A program made the translations under genes and the position numbers. 64,000 bases of DNA from Cyanobacterium sp. Dongsha4 (lineage in GTDB: Bacteria; Cyanobacteriota; Cyanobacteriia; Cyanobacteriales; Cyanobacteriaceae). Positions 37,485-45,638 of the stretch are shown here, piece by piece (within the stretch, counting starts at the first letter, position 1; each line of letters starts with the position of its first letter). The stretch covers positions 1,439,326 to 1,503,325 of the forward strand of contig NZ_CP084098.1 in assembly GCF_036345015.1 (NCBI RefSeq), written 5' to 3'. The notes below the pieces were generated by a model that saw only the letters and a list, made by a program, of their open reading frames with translations, searched no databases and had not been told where the DNA came from.

Positions 37485-38684
37485 TTAACCGATAATTTCT
37501 AAATAATCTTTTAAGCTCTTTTTCTGATTTGGTTGACGTAGTTTTTGAATAGCTTTTGCCTGAATTTGTCTAACCCTTTCCCTTGATAAATTCATAATTG
37601 AAGCAGTATCACTGAGGGAATAAATTTTGCCATTTTCAAACCCATAACGCAGTCTCAGAATTTTTTGTTCTCTTTCATTGAGTAAAGAAAGCATAGAACG
37701 TAAATCCTTTTGCATAGATACTCTCATTAAGTTTTCTTCAGGAGTTGCGGATTCTGTCTCAATTAATTCCACTAATTCAGTGTTATAGTCTTCTCCCACT
37801 TTCATTTCTAAGGATATAGAGCGAGGTATTTGATTTAAAAATTGACGTAAATCAAGGGAAGTCATATCCATTTCTTTGGCTATTTCATCCACCGTGGCGA
37901 TTCTACCTAATTTTTGGGATAGTTGTCTCTGTACTTTCTTTAATTGATTTAATCTCTCAGTAATGTGAATAGGAAGACGAATAGTTCTAGCCTGAGTTGC
38001 GATCGCTCTTGTCATTCCCTGACGAATCCACCAATAAGCGTAAGTGCTGAAATGATAGCCTTTGGTATGATCAAATTTTTCGACCGCCTTTTCTAAACCG
38101 AGAGTCCCTTCTTGAATCAAGTCTAATAATTCTAACCCTCTATTTTGATATTTTTTCGCAATAGATACCACTAAACGCAAATTAGCATTAATCATTTTCT
38201 GTTTTGCTTTAATGCCATTAGCCAAAATAGTTTCTAACTCCGATACTTTAAATTGTGCTAAATTAGCCCATGTTTCCTTTCCTTCTGCAATAATCGATTC
38301 TACTGTTTTTGGAGTTAAATTGAGTTGTTGGGCGATTTTTCCCATTTTAACCGCCTCAGAGTGATTCGCTACCAAAGAATCAAATAGTGTCATGATTTCC
38401 AGATATTTGGCAAGAACTGGCAGTTCCCTATTTTTGTCTCTGATTGCCAATAAATTTTGAGAGGCTTTAATTTCTTTAGCTAAAGTAATTTCTTCTTCTT
38501 TGGTTAATAAAGGAATGCGCCCAATATCACGAAGATACAGGCGCATTAAATCACGAGAATTTATATAGGGACTATTTTGGGTTGACGGTGGAGAGTATGT
38601 CGCCCTCGAATTATGACCCGAAGATGAAGATGTCGGGGAGGTGGAAGGACGGTCTTTAAGAGGTTTAACATCAAAGTTGGTCAT
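37485..38684 (-). CDS. sigC: Group 2 sigma-70 factor, SigC-like
   Basis: 399 residues. Region 1.2 (SRDLMRLYLRDIGRIPLLTKEEEITLAKEI), region 2 (NLRLVVSIAKKYQNRGLELLDLIQEGTLGLEKAVEKFDHTKGYHFSTYAYWWIRQGMTRAI), region 3 and region 4 (LNEREQKILRLRYGF ... NLSRERVRQIQAKAIQKLR) are complete. A Ser/Thr/Pro-rich start of ~45 residues and an unusual insertion between regions 1 and 2 (about 70-145) fit the longer SigC group rather than SigB, D or E (SigC of Synechocystis has a similar length). Group 2 factors serve stress and stationary-phase promoters. The assignment to SigC is by length and layout. Confidence 0.85.
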   Translation of the reverse strand: MTNFDVKPLKDRPSTSPTSSSSGHNSRATYSPPSTQNSPYINSRDLMRLYLRDIGRIPLLTKEEEITLAKEIKASQNLLAIRDKNRELPVLAKYLEIMTLFDSLVANHSEAVKMGKIAQQLNLTPKTVESIIAEGKETWANLAQFKVSELETILANGIKAKQKMINANLRLVVSIAKKYQNRGLELLDLIQEGTLGLEKAVEKFDHTKGYHFSTYAYWWIRQGMTRAIATQARTIRLPIHITERLNQLKKVQRQLSQKLGRIATVDEIAKEMDMTSLDLRQFLNQIPRSISLEMKVGEDYNTELVELIETESATPEENLMRVSMQKDLRSMLSLLNEREQKILRLRYGFENGKIYSLSDTASIMNLSRERVRQIQAKAIQKLRQPNQKKSLKDYLEIIG

Positions 38685-38966
38685 AATCTCTGTCCCTGTG
38701 TGATAACTACTATTTAATTTTGAGTTGTTTTAGGTACATTAAATACCCAAATCCTTACTCTCCCCCCAATATACAACAAAAAAAACTTTTTGATTCACTT
38801 TAGTCACAAAAATTAGAATTTATCTACCGAAATATTACATAAATGTAATGTATATATTTTCTGGTTTATTGCTTGTGAGTCATAGTTCATAATTTATAAT
38901 TCATAATTTCTAAATATGCCCCTACAATGGATATAGAATGTCATTTTAATTATAGGTATCATAATT

Positions 38967-40133
38967 GTGGTAGTTACTCCAGACAAAACTATTGAATCAA
39001 ATTCAGTCTCACCCGCTACAGATAGAGTAGCCGTTATTCTTATGGGATATGGAGAGGTGGAAAGTTATGATGATTTTGCCAACTATAATGAACAAGCCTT
39101 AAACCTACTTACCGCAAAGTTTGCTCCTGTGCCAACATGGTTATATCCCCCCCTTGCTAAGTTGTTGGCGATTTTTGATTTACATGAATGGAGTCATCAA
39201 CACGGGAATTTTGTTTCTCCTCATAATGCTATTTTCGAGCGTCAAAGAGCAAAAATTGAGCATCAGTTGCAACATACTTGGGGAGAAAAAGTCAAAGTAT
39301 TTAAGGCTTTCAACTTCTGTAAACCTCATCTACCCTATCAAGTTTTAGAACAGGTTAAAGCGGAAGGGTTCGAGAAAATTCTCATTTATCCCCTCTTAGT
39401 AGTAGATTCTATCTTCACCAGTGGAATTGCGATCGAGCAAATAAACGAGGCATTAGCACAAAAAGACAGAAAAGAAGACCATTGGGTTAAAGCCTTACGT
39501 TATATACCTTCTTTCTACAATAAATCAGATTATATCGATTTATTGGCCAAATTAGTAGAAGAAGAAATCGACGCAAAATTAGGCAATGCTTATTTACCTT
39601 CAGAAATTGGTATTGTTTTAATGAATCACGGCTGCCCTCATGAAGCAAAAGGATTTACTTCGGGTATTGATGAAAGTCAAGCATTATATGAATTGGTAAG
39701 AGAAAAACTTATTTATCGTTATCCCTTAATTTCAGTAGGTTGGCTCAACCATCAAACCCCTTTAATTAAATGGACTCAACCGAATGCAGAGTTAGCAGGA
39801 AGAAACTTGATTGAGTTAGGGGCAAAAGCTCTAATATTTATGCCCATTGGCTTTGCAACGGAAAACCATGAAACCTTGTTAGATGTGGAGCACATTATTC
39901 AAGCGTTATATGTTAAGTATCCTGACATCAATTATGTGCAGATGGAATGCGTTAACGATAATGAGGAATTTTGTGCAATGGCGGCACAATGGGTTAATCC
40001 CTTGATTGAATCCTTATTAACGGAAGAAGGAGCAGTAATTAATCCTAGTTTTGCCAAAACCCATTATCATGGTCATCATCACCACGATCATAATCATAAT
40101 CATAATCATAATCATAATCACCATCATCATTAA
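38967..40133 (+). CDS. Ferrochelatase-like protein with polyhistidine tail
   Basis: 388 residues from a GTG start. The chelatase fold has its key residues: the catalytic His in IGIVLMNHGCPHEAKG and the acidic partner in FMPIGFATENHETLLDVEHII. It is a divergent member, since the HemH start (LLNLGGP) is replaced by AVILMGYGEVESYDDF, and it lacks the C-terminal chlorophyll-binding CAB segment usual for cyanobacterial HemH. Instead the last ~23 residues are nearly all His with Asn or Asp, coded partly by five tandem cataat units. So it may insert or store a metal other than iron, or be a second ferrochelatase. Neither is proved. hemJ lies 3.4 kb downstream. Confidence 0.75.
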   Translation: MVVTPDKTIESNSVSPATDRVAVILMGYGEVESYDDFANYNEQALNLLTAKFAPVPTWLYPPLAKLLAIFDLHEWSHQHGNFVSPHNAIFERQRAKIEHQLQHTWGEKVKVFKAFNFCKPHLPYQVLEQVKAEGFEKILIYPLLVVDSIFTSGIAIEQINEALAQKDRKEDHWVKALRYIPSFYNKSDYIDLLAKLVEEEIDAKLGNAYLPSEIGIVLMNHGCPHEAKGFTSGIDESQALYELVREKLIYRYPLISVGWLNHQTPLIKWTQPNAELAGRNLIELGAKALIFMPIGFATENHETLLDVEHIIQALYVKYPDINYVQMECVNDNEEFCAMAAQWVNPLIESLLTEEGAVINPSFAKTHYHGHHHHDHNHNHNHNHNHHHH

Positions 40134-40335
40134 AAATTGACGTTGTTGATTTTGGATACGATTTCTCATTTGGGTGGGGTTAGGGGGAATAGGAAATAGG
40201 CAATAGTGATAATATGGGGTAGGCAAGGGGCAAGAGGCAAACCCCTCTTGTCTTCCCTCTAAATAAGGGGGAGGGCAAAAGTGTTTAATTACCACTAACT
40301 CCGAACCCTGAAATCCGAACTCATCCACCAATTCC

Positions 40336-41595
40336 CTAAAATGTATATTTTACCCCTGTGGAAAAGAAAAACTGCACTTTTGGATTGTTTTCATAAATTA
40401 ATTGATTACGATACCTTACAAATAAACGATTGGTAAAAGACCATTTTTCACTTAGTGGAATGGATAAGTTAGAGTCTGAGGTGATGGTATAGTTTTCTAG
40501 ATCGTTTAAGGCTGGTATAATGGCTAGAATATGGTTTAATTCAGCGTTACCGAGTTTTAGACCTCGACTTTGAAGCAAAATACCTAAAGCGGGAGATAGT
40601 TGATTTCGTCTCTTTTCTCCATCAAAAAAGTCGTACTCATAAATACTTCCTAAGCCTATTTGTAAGTCAACAGAATTATTGGGAGTTTCTCCCCTCCAGA
40701 GGTTATAACCCCCTCCCAAAAGTAAGTTTCCTAAAATACTTAAGTCATCATCATCATTTTGAGATGCGAAAAAATCTTGATTAGCGGTTATTAAAGTATT
40801 AGTAAAAAAACTCCAATCTTTGTCGAAGTGATAGCGATAAACGGAGTTAATTAAACCAGTAGGACGAAATTTATTAAAAGTGCGATCGCTATCATAGCCG
40901 ATAAAAGCTGTACCGTTCACAAAAATATCGCTAATTTCCCATTGTTTTTCATAGTTAACATCAAAGCCGAAGGTAGCAGTAGTTTTACGAAAAGAGTTGA
41001 CATTTGCTAGTAATCCTATTTGAAATTTTGTAGGGGTTTGCTCGAAGGGAAATTCTGGTTGGGGTTGACTGATTTGAGTTTGAATTATTTGACTCTGTTG
41101 ATATATATTGTTTGCTATTTCTATTTCCCCTAATTTTTCGTACTCAAGGGCAATATTTAGTAATAAAGATGCTTGTAGAGATTTATCTTTTATTTGTTTC
41201 GTTTTTTCTTTCGCTAAGTTCAAAGATGCGATCGCGTAGTGGCACTTTGTGTTCACACTTTCTCTATTATTGATTTCTCCGTAAGTTTGAGCAACTTGGG
41301 TTAAACTAACTATCTGTTGATAATTATCTGTTAATTGTAAAGATACTTGTTGTGCTTTTGCTAATATTTTTAAGGCTTTTTTCTGATTATTTTGTCTAGC
41401 ATATTTAAGAGCAAGATTCGTAAGAATCATTACTTTTAATGGTGAATCATCCATAGACAAAATGCTCTTATAATTATTATCTATCGAACTGATTGTATTT
41501 AAGTCATCCGTTGCACTGATAGGTAGATTAATTCCATTAACAATTGTTAAAAGTGAACTAAGAAAAAGAGATAAATAAGCTAATGATTTTTTCAC
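40336..41595 (-). CDS. Outer membrane beta-barrel protein with N-terminal TPR-like helices (DUF481-like)
   Basis: A 419-residue exported protein. A signal peptide (MKKSLAYLSLFLSSLLTIVNG) is followed by helical repeats (MILTNLALKYARQNNQKKALKILAKAQQ; IVSLTQVAQTYGEIN; SLLLNIALEYEKLGEIEIAN) up to ~180. From ~190 alternating hydrophobic beta strands run to the C-terminus (IGLLANVNSFRKTTATFGFDVNYEKQWE ... FFFSTGVKYTF); a terminal Phe preceded by alternating hydrophobics is the outer membrane insertion signal. It resembles DUF481 barrels. Function unknown. Confidence 0.72.
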   Translation of the reverse strand: MKKSLAYLSLFLSSLLTIVNGINLPISATDDLNTISSIDNNYKSILSMDDSPLKVMILTNLALKYARQNNQKKALKILAKAQQVSLQLTDNYQQIVSLTQVAQTYGEINNRESVNTKCHYAIASLNLAKEKTKQIKDKSLQASLLLNIALEYEKLGEIEIANNIYQQSQIIQTQISQPQPEFPFEQTPTKFQIGLLANVNSFRKTTATFGFDVNYEKQWEISDIFVNGTAFIGYDSDRTFNKFRPTGLINSVYRYHFDKDWSFFTNTLITANQDFFASQNDDDDLSILGNLLLGGGYNLWRGETPNNSVDLQIGLGSIYEYDFFDGEKRRNQLSPALGILLQSRGLKLGNAELNHILAIIPALNDLENYTITSDSNLSIPLSEKWSFTNRLFVRYRNQLIYENNPKVQFFFSTGVKYTF

Positions 41596-41747
41596 GGTAT
41601 TTATATACTGAAATAATTGAAACTTCAGACATTAAAATATCATATACCGATTCTTTCTATTTGAATTGTGAGATTACTATGAATGTATGAGTCAGGATTG
41701 AGGATAAGAGCAAGAGTAAGTTTACTCCCATCCTGCTTTGGTTGAAA

Positions 41748-43112
41748 TTAACTTTTGACTAGCTCTTTTTCTGAATTAGAGACGGAGTTACCATTATTAA
41801 AAGATTGAGAAACAAGGTTTTTCTCGCTAATTTCTCCTGTGATTAAACGAGCACCTCTACCACGAGTAAAGTAATTCCATCCCCATTGCAACATTACCAA
41901 CAGTTTATTATCAAATTCAATCAGGTAATAAATATGAGCAAATACCCATACAAGCCATGCAGAAATACCAGATAATTTCACAAAACCTAAGTTAGCAACT
42001 GCATGATTATTACCAATGACGGCTAAACTACCTTTATCCATATAGCTAAAAGGTTCTATTTGCCTTCCTTTTTCTTTCGCCACAACTAACCTAGCTACAT
42101 ACCTACCTTCTTCCATTGCTACGGGAGCAATACCAGGTAAAGGTTTATTGTCTTGATGAGCAAAATGGGCTAAGTCTCCCACCACAAAAATATTGGGATG
42201 ATTTTTGATACTGAGATCCGATTCTACTATTATTCTACCAGCTCGATCGGTTTCGGCTGAAGTGCGATCGGCAATTATTTCTGATAAACCAGATGCCTTA
42301 ACCCCCGCCGCCCACAAAATAGTTCTAGCTTTGATGGTTTCTTCTTGTTCTCCATGACGAATATTGAGGGTGTTTTTATCAATATTTGTTACCATACGGT
42401 TAGTCAATACCTCAACTCCTAATTCTTCTAAAGAGGCTTGAGCTTTTGCAGATAAATCTTCGGGATAAGGGGGTAATACTCGATTCATACCTTCAATTAA
42501 GACAATTCTTGCTTTTGTCGTGTCAATTTCTTTGAAATCCTTTTTAATACTTTTATGAGCAATTTCTGCGATCGCACCTGCTAACTCAACTCCTGTAGGG
42601 CCTCCTCCAACAATGGCAAAAGTTAACCATTCTTGTTTTTCTTGAGGAGAAGATAATTTTTCAGCTTCTTCAAAAGCGAGGAAAATTTTGCGACGAATAT
42701 CAAGGGCATTTTCAATACTCTTTAAACCAGGAGCATCTTGTTCCCAATGATCATTTCCGAAATAATGATGACTAACTCCAGTACCAATAACTAAATAATC
42801 ATAATTTAACACCCCCTCCCTCATAATTACCTGTTTTTGTTCAGGATTAATGTCAACTACCTCATCTAAAACTACATGGGTATTTTTATTTCTCCCCACA
42901 ATTAAACGCAAGGGAGAACAAATTTCTGCAGGAGATAAACTACCCGTTGCCACTTGATAAAGGAGAGGTTGAAAAAGGTGAAAATTGCGTTTGTCAATCA
43001 AAGTTACTTTTACAGGGGCATTACCTAATTCCTTGGCGGCATAAAGTCCAGCAAATCCACCGCCCACAATTACCACATGGGGCAAGGATGATCTTTTTTC
43101 TAAATTAGACAT
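41748..43112 (-). CDS. Type II NADH dehydrogenase (NDH-2)
   Basis: A 454-residue FAD enzyme that passes electrons from NADH to quinone without pumping. The FAD loop is VIVGGGFAGLYAAKEL (15-30), the NADH loop AIVGGGPTGVELAGAIAEIA, the second FAD stretch NIFVVGDLAHF, and the quinone-side segment KPLPGIAPVAMEEGRYVA with the C-terminal membrane-binding helices (LSGISAWLVWVFAHIYYLIEFDNKLLVMLQW). In cyanobacteria these are the ndbA/B/C genes; which one this is cannot be told here. It diverges from the hemJ region across 374 bases. Confidence 0.9.
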   Translation of the reverse strand: MSNLEKRSSLPHVVIVGGGFAGLYAAKELGNAPVKVTLIDKRNFHLFQPLLYQVATGSLSPAEICSPLRLIVGRNKNTHVVLDEVVDINPEQKQVIMREGVLNYDYLVIGTGVSHHYFGNDHWEQDAPGLKSIENALDIRRKIFLAFEEAEKLSSPQEKQEWLTFAIVGGGPTGVELAGAIAEIAHKSIKKDFKEIDTTKARIVLIEGMNRVLPPYPEDLSAKAQASLEELGVEVLTNRMVTNIDKNTLNIRHGEQEETIKARTILWAAGVKASGLSEIIADRTSAETDRAGRIIVESDLSIKNHPNIFVVGDLAHFAHQDNKPLPGIAPVAMEEGRYVARLVVAKEKGRQIEPFSYMDKGSLAVIGNNHAVANLGFVKLSGISAWLVWVFAHIYYLIEFDNKLLVMLQWGWNYFTRGRGARLITGEISEKNLVSQSFNNGNSVSNSEKELVKS

Positions 43113-43486
43113 GGCTACTATGAATTTTTGTAAACGAATGTTAAATATTACTACGTTGATGAGATTTTTTCTAGCCTATCTAACTTTTTTCGATGATTCA
43201 GTGACTAAGCATACAAATAAATAAGGGTTTCTTAAAAAAACGCTGTCAGGAGAGTAGGTGTCAGGCTTTAATTACTAATTGTTAATTGCTAGGTTTTAGA
43301 TTTTTTTTGATTTAAGAGGTAAGAATGCTTGATTTTGAGGAAAAAATTGCAAAATTAAGGAATCAAAGAAATTTTTATCCACCACTAATAGAAAATACAA
43401 AATGAAACTAACAGTATTGAAGCCACAAAGAGTTAACCCAATTAACCTTAAAATAGATTAGGTATTCACAAACTTTATTAAAAATT
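43113..43486. other. Intergenic stretch with repeat fragments and one short frame
   Basis: This 374-base spacer between the divergent NDH-2 and hemJ genes holds a fragment ctgtcaggagagtaggtgtc, gctttaattactaattgtta (dispersed-repeat pieces) and a 26-codon frame at 43325-43405 (MLDFEEKIAKLRNQRNFYPP at its start) behind aggtaag. The short frame could be a peptide gene or leader but has no other support. Confidence 0.4.
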
Positions 43487-44062
43487 ATGGCTTATTATTG
43501 GTTTAAAGCATTTCACATCATCGGCATAGTTGTATGGTTTGCAGGATTATTTTACTTAGTGCGCTTATTTGTTTACCACGCAGAAGCCCAAGAAAAACCT
43601 GAACCTGCTCAATCTATTCTCAAAAAACAATATGAGCTAATGGAAAAAAGGCTCTACAATATCATCACCACCCCCGGTATGGTTGTTACCGTGGCAATGG
43701 CTATTGGTTTAATTTCCACTGAACCAGAAATTCTCAAATCAGGATGGCTACATATAAAATTGCTTTTCGTTGCTTTATTGCTTATTTATCATTTCTGGTG
43801 CGGTAGGATTATGAAACAGTTAGAAAAAGGTGAAAATAACTGGAATGGACAGAAATTTAGAGCCTTAAATGAAGCCCCTACTTTATTATTAGTCGTAATT
43901 GTGTTGTTGGCTATCTTTAAAAATAATTTGCCTTTAGATATTACCACTTGGCTAATTGTTGGTTTAGTAGTTTTAATGGCAGCAAGTATTCAATACTATG
44001 CAAAAATTCGCCGTCAAAATGAAGAAAAATTAAATCAATCAGAAAATTTAGTTAATAGTTAA
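43487..44062 (+). CDS. hemJ: Protoporphyrinogen IX oxidase HemJ
   Basis: 191 residues, four membrane helices. HemJ is the usual cyanobacterial protoporphyrinogen oxidase, feeding both heme and chlorophyll. The start AYYWFKAFHIIGIVVWFAGLFYLVRLFVYH has the essential His and Trp; KRLYNIITTPGMVVTV and LHIKLLFVALLLIYHFWC are the other conserved helices, and RALNEAPTLLLVVIVLLAIFK closes the core. Confidence 0.95.
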   Translation: MAYYWFKAFHIIGIVVWFAGLFYLVRLFVYHAEAQEKPEPAQSILKKQYELMEKRLYNIITTPGMVVTVAMAIGLISTEPEILKSGWLHIKLLFVALLLIYHFWCGRIMKQLEKGENNWNGQKFRALNEAPTLLLVVIVLLAIFKNNLPLDITTWLIVGLVVLMAASIQYYAKIRRQNEEKLNQSENLVNS

Positions 44063-44142
44063 TCAAATTAAAATTTTTATATTCTTAATATTTTTTTAGG
44101 TTAGAATACTAGCGATATTTACTGATTTTTTAATAAAAAATT

Positions 44143-44613
44143 ATGTGGAAAACCCTTTTGTATTCCTCTTTATTAATCGCTAGTGCTAACTTAAGTTTAT
44201 TGCCTTATTCCGCCAACGCCCAGACAGAAACCAATAATCCCCCTGCCTCAACTTATCAACCCGGTTTTTGGCAACCTGTCGCTAGAGTTAACACTGAAAA
44301 GCCCATTAGTTTAAAAATTATTAACGAGACAGGAATTGCTTTAGATTATTCTTTTACAGACGAAACTCTAACTCCCACTGTTTTAAGAGCTGATGACAAT
44401 GTTACCGTAAAAAGTCTTAACCCAGAAGATTCAATATATTTAGTCATTTACCCCGACTTGAATACTCCTAACGCCTCTCGCATTAACCTTCAATATTTAG
44501 TGGAGGTAACAGAAAATAATATGATTAATTTAACGGTGAAACAGATAGAAGATGTTGGTAAAGGTAATCGTACTTTCAACTTACAGCCAACTGGAGCAAT
44601 TTTTGTTTATTAA
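44143..44613 (+). CDS. Exported protein of unknown function, 156 residues
   Basis: I do not recognise a family. A clear signal peptide (MWKTLLYSSLLIASANLSLL, cleavage after NAQ near 27) precedes a mature all-beta-looking domain (PISLKIINETGIALDYSFTD, RADDNVTVKSLNPEDSIYLV, LQYLVEVTENNMINLTVKQI) ending in FVY. It probably stays in the periplasm. It follows hemJ on the same strand with 80 bases between, but a functional tie is not shown. Confidence 0.72.
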   Translation: MWKTLLYSSLLIASANLSLLPYSANAQTETNNPPASTYQPGFWQPVARVNTEKPISLKIINETGIALDYSFTDETLTPTVLRADDNVTVKSLNPEDSIYLVIYPDLNTPNASRINLQYLVEVTENNMINLTVKQIEDVGKGNRTFNLQPTGAIFVY

Positions 44614-45021
44614 ACTCAATATCTAAGACTCATATCTAATAACTTTTATAGATAAAAGTATATCAGTGTTTTATTTGAGTGATCAGATTATTCATAGAAT
44701 AAAATTAGAAATTAAGGAGACAAAAGTCAAGACTCTCTAAAAGGTTAACAGACAATTGTCTCCTGATATGTGTTGTTGACTTCTAAAGATAAATTAATAG
44801 CTTAATTGAATCAGTAATTATGAAAAATAAAAGTGAGTTTATATGTGTAAATATTTTATCTGTATGAAATTTTTTCACAGCCACATGGATAACTAATGTT
44901 TATAGATGAGCCGTTATATTTTCTTGTAAATATCTATTCTTAAAATTGAGTAAAAAATTGATCTTATTTTAAATTTGTTGTAATAAATTTTGATTCCTAA
45001 TTCCTTAATTCTAAAATTAAT
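44614..45021. other. AT-rich intergenic stretch with one perfect stem-loop
   Basis: This 408-base spacer lies between an exported protein gene and the convergent hlip gene. Apart from the stem-loop at 44716-44763, listed separately, it has no frame or RNA I recognise. Confidence 0.5.
44716..44763. other. Stem-loop ggagacaa/ttgtctcc, possible structured RNA
   Basis: Eight-base perfect arms (44716-44723 and 44756-44763) enclose 32 bases that also contain the 10-base palindrome gacaattgtc at 44751-44760, which overlaps the right arm. The two foldings exclude each other. No T-run follows. It could be part of a small RNA or 3' end processing signal; nothing more can be said. Confidence 0.3.
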
Positions 45022-45192
45022 TTAATTTAATCCTAACCAGCTTAATAAACCTTGTCCACTAAAATACTCAATAGCTAAAGTGATTATAAAACCAATCATT
45101 GCGGCTCTTCCGTTTAATTTCTCAGCATAGTCATTAAAACCAAATTTAGGATCTTCCACATTAGGGGTTTTTGTTGGTTCAGGTTGATTCAT
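45022..45192 (-). CDS. High-light-inducible protein (Hlip/Scp), one-helix Lhc-like
   Basis: A 56-residue protein beginning MNQPEPTKTPNVEDPKFGFN. Residues 23-45 hold the chlorophyll-binding helix of the family: AEKLNGRAAMIGFIITLAIE, with the Glu-Asn-Arg ligands (E-x2-N-G-R-x2-M). It ends YFSGQGLLSWLGLN. Hlips bind chlorophyll and carotenoid and protect photosystem assembly under strong light. An aaggag site lies 10 bases before the ATG. Upstream, ttttaacaaaagttaatatt resembles an HLR1-type direct repeat bound by RpaB, with several mismatches. Confidence 0.93.
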   Translation of the reverse strand: MNQPEPTKTPNVEDPKFGFNDYAEKLNGRAAMIGFIITLAIEYFSGQGLLSWLGLN

Positions 45193-45551
45193 GGTTTTAT
45201 ACTCCTTGTCAGTATTTGTATAAAAAAATATTAACTTTTGTTAAAATCTTACCACAAAACCTTGACGAAAAAATTTATCGCACTCACAGAAAATGAAGAT
45301 AAAGTAGCATTAGAAATCCTTACCAGCATGAAAAGGGCCGATGCAGATTTGATTTTAATTTATTTTGCTAAACACGTAGTTCGACGATTAAGCCTATATT
45401 TACATAGCATATTACTTTTGCTACACTTGTATATAGTAACCTCTTGAGGAGTTATTAGACTAATATAATTAAGGTTTATTGCCTGTTAATTACTTCCTCC
45501 ACCACTGCTTTTTCCTCAATCCCTAATTACTAATTGCCTTAGCTAATTGTT
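45193..45551. other. Intergenic stretch; possible gene remnant
   Basis: The 359 bases between the divergent hlip and channel genes include the hlip promoter. A frame of 69 codons on the + strand (45238-45447) reads KKFIALTENEDKVALEIL and KRADADLILIYFAKH but starts at a TTG without a ribosome site and ends in a low-complexity Leu/His stretch. I regard it as a remnant or chance frame. Near 45480-45540 there are more dispersed-repeat pieces. Confidence 0.4.
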
Positions 45552-45638
45552 TTGTGGATTACAGTTAATTTCTTGGTGCTAGAGGATAATTTTGATCAAG
45601 TTAATAGAGGTTTGATAAAAAAATTAGCAGATAGGGCA

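Noticed and set aside
40017-40331. 104-codon minus strand frame opposite the His tail of the ferrochelatase-like gene
   Set aside because: It is the antisense of the cataat microsatellite (Met/Ile runs) and of repeats; no coding signature.
43325-43405. 26-codon frame with aggtaag upstream, before hemJ
   Set aside because: Too short to judge; no family, and the region is repeat-rich. Kept only as a note in the intergenic entry.
45238-45447. 69-codon + strand frame between hlip and the channel gene
   Set aside because: It starts at a TTG with no ribosome site and ends in a low-complexity Leu/His stretch; no recognisable family.
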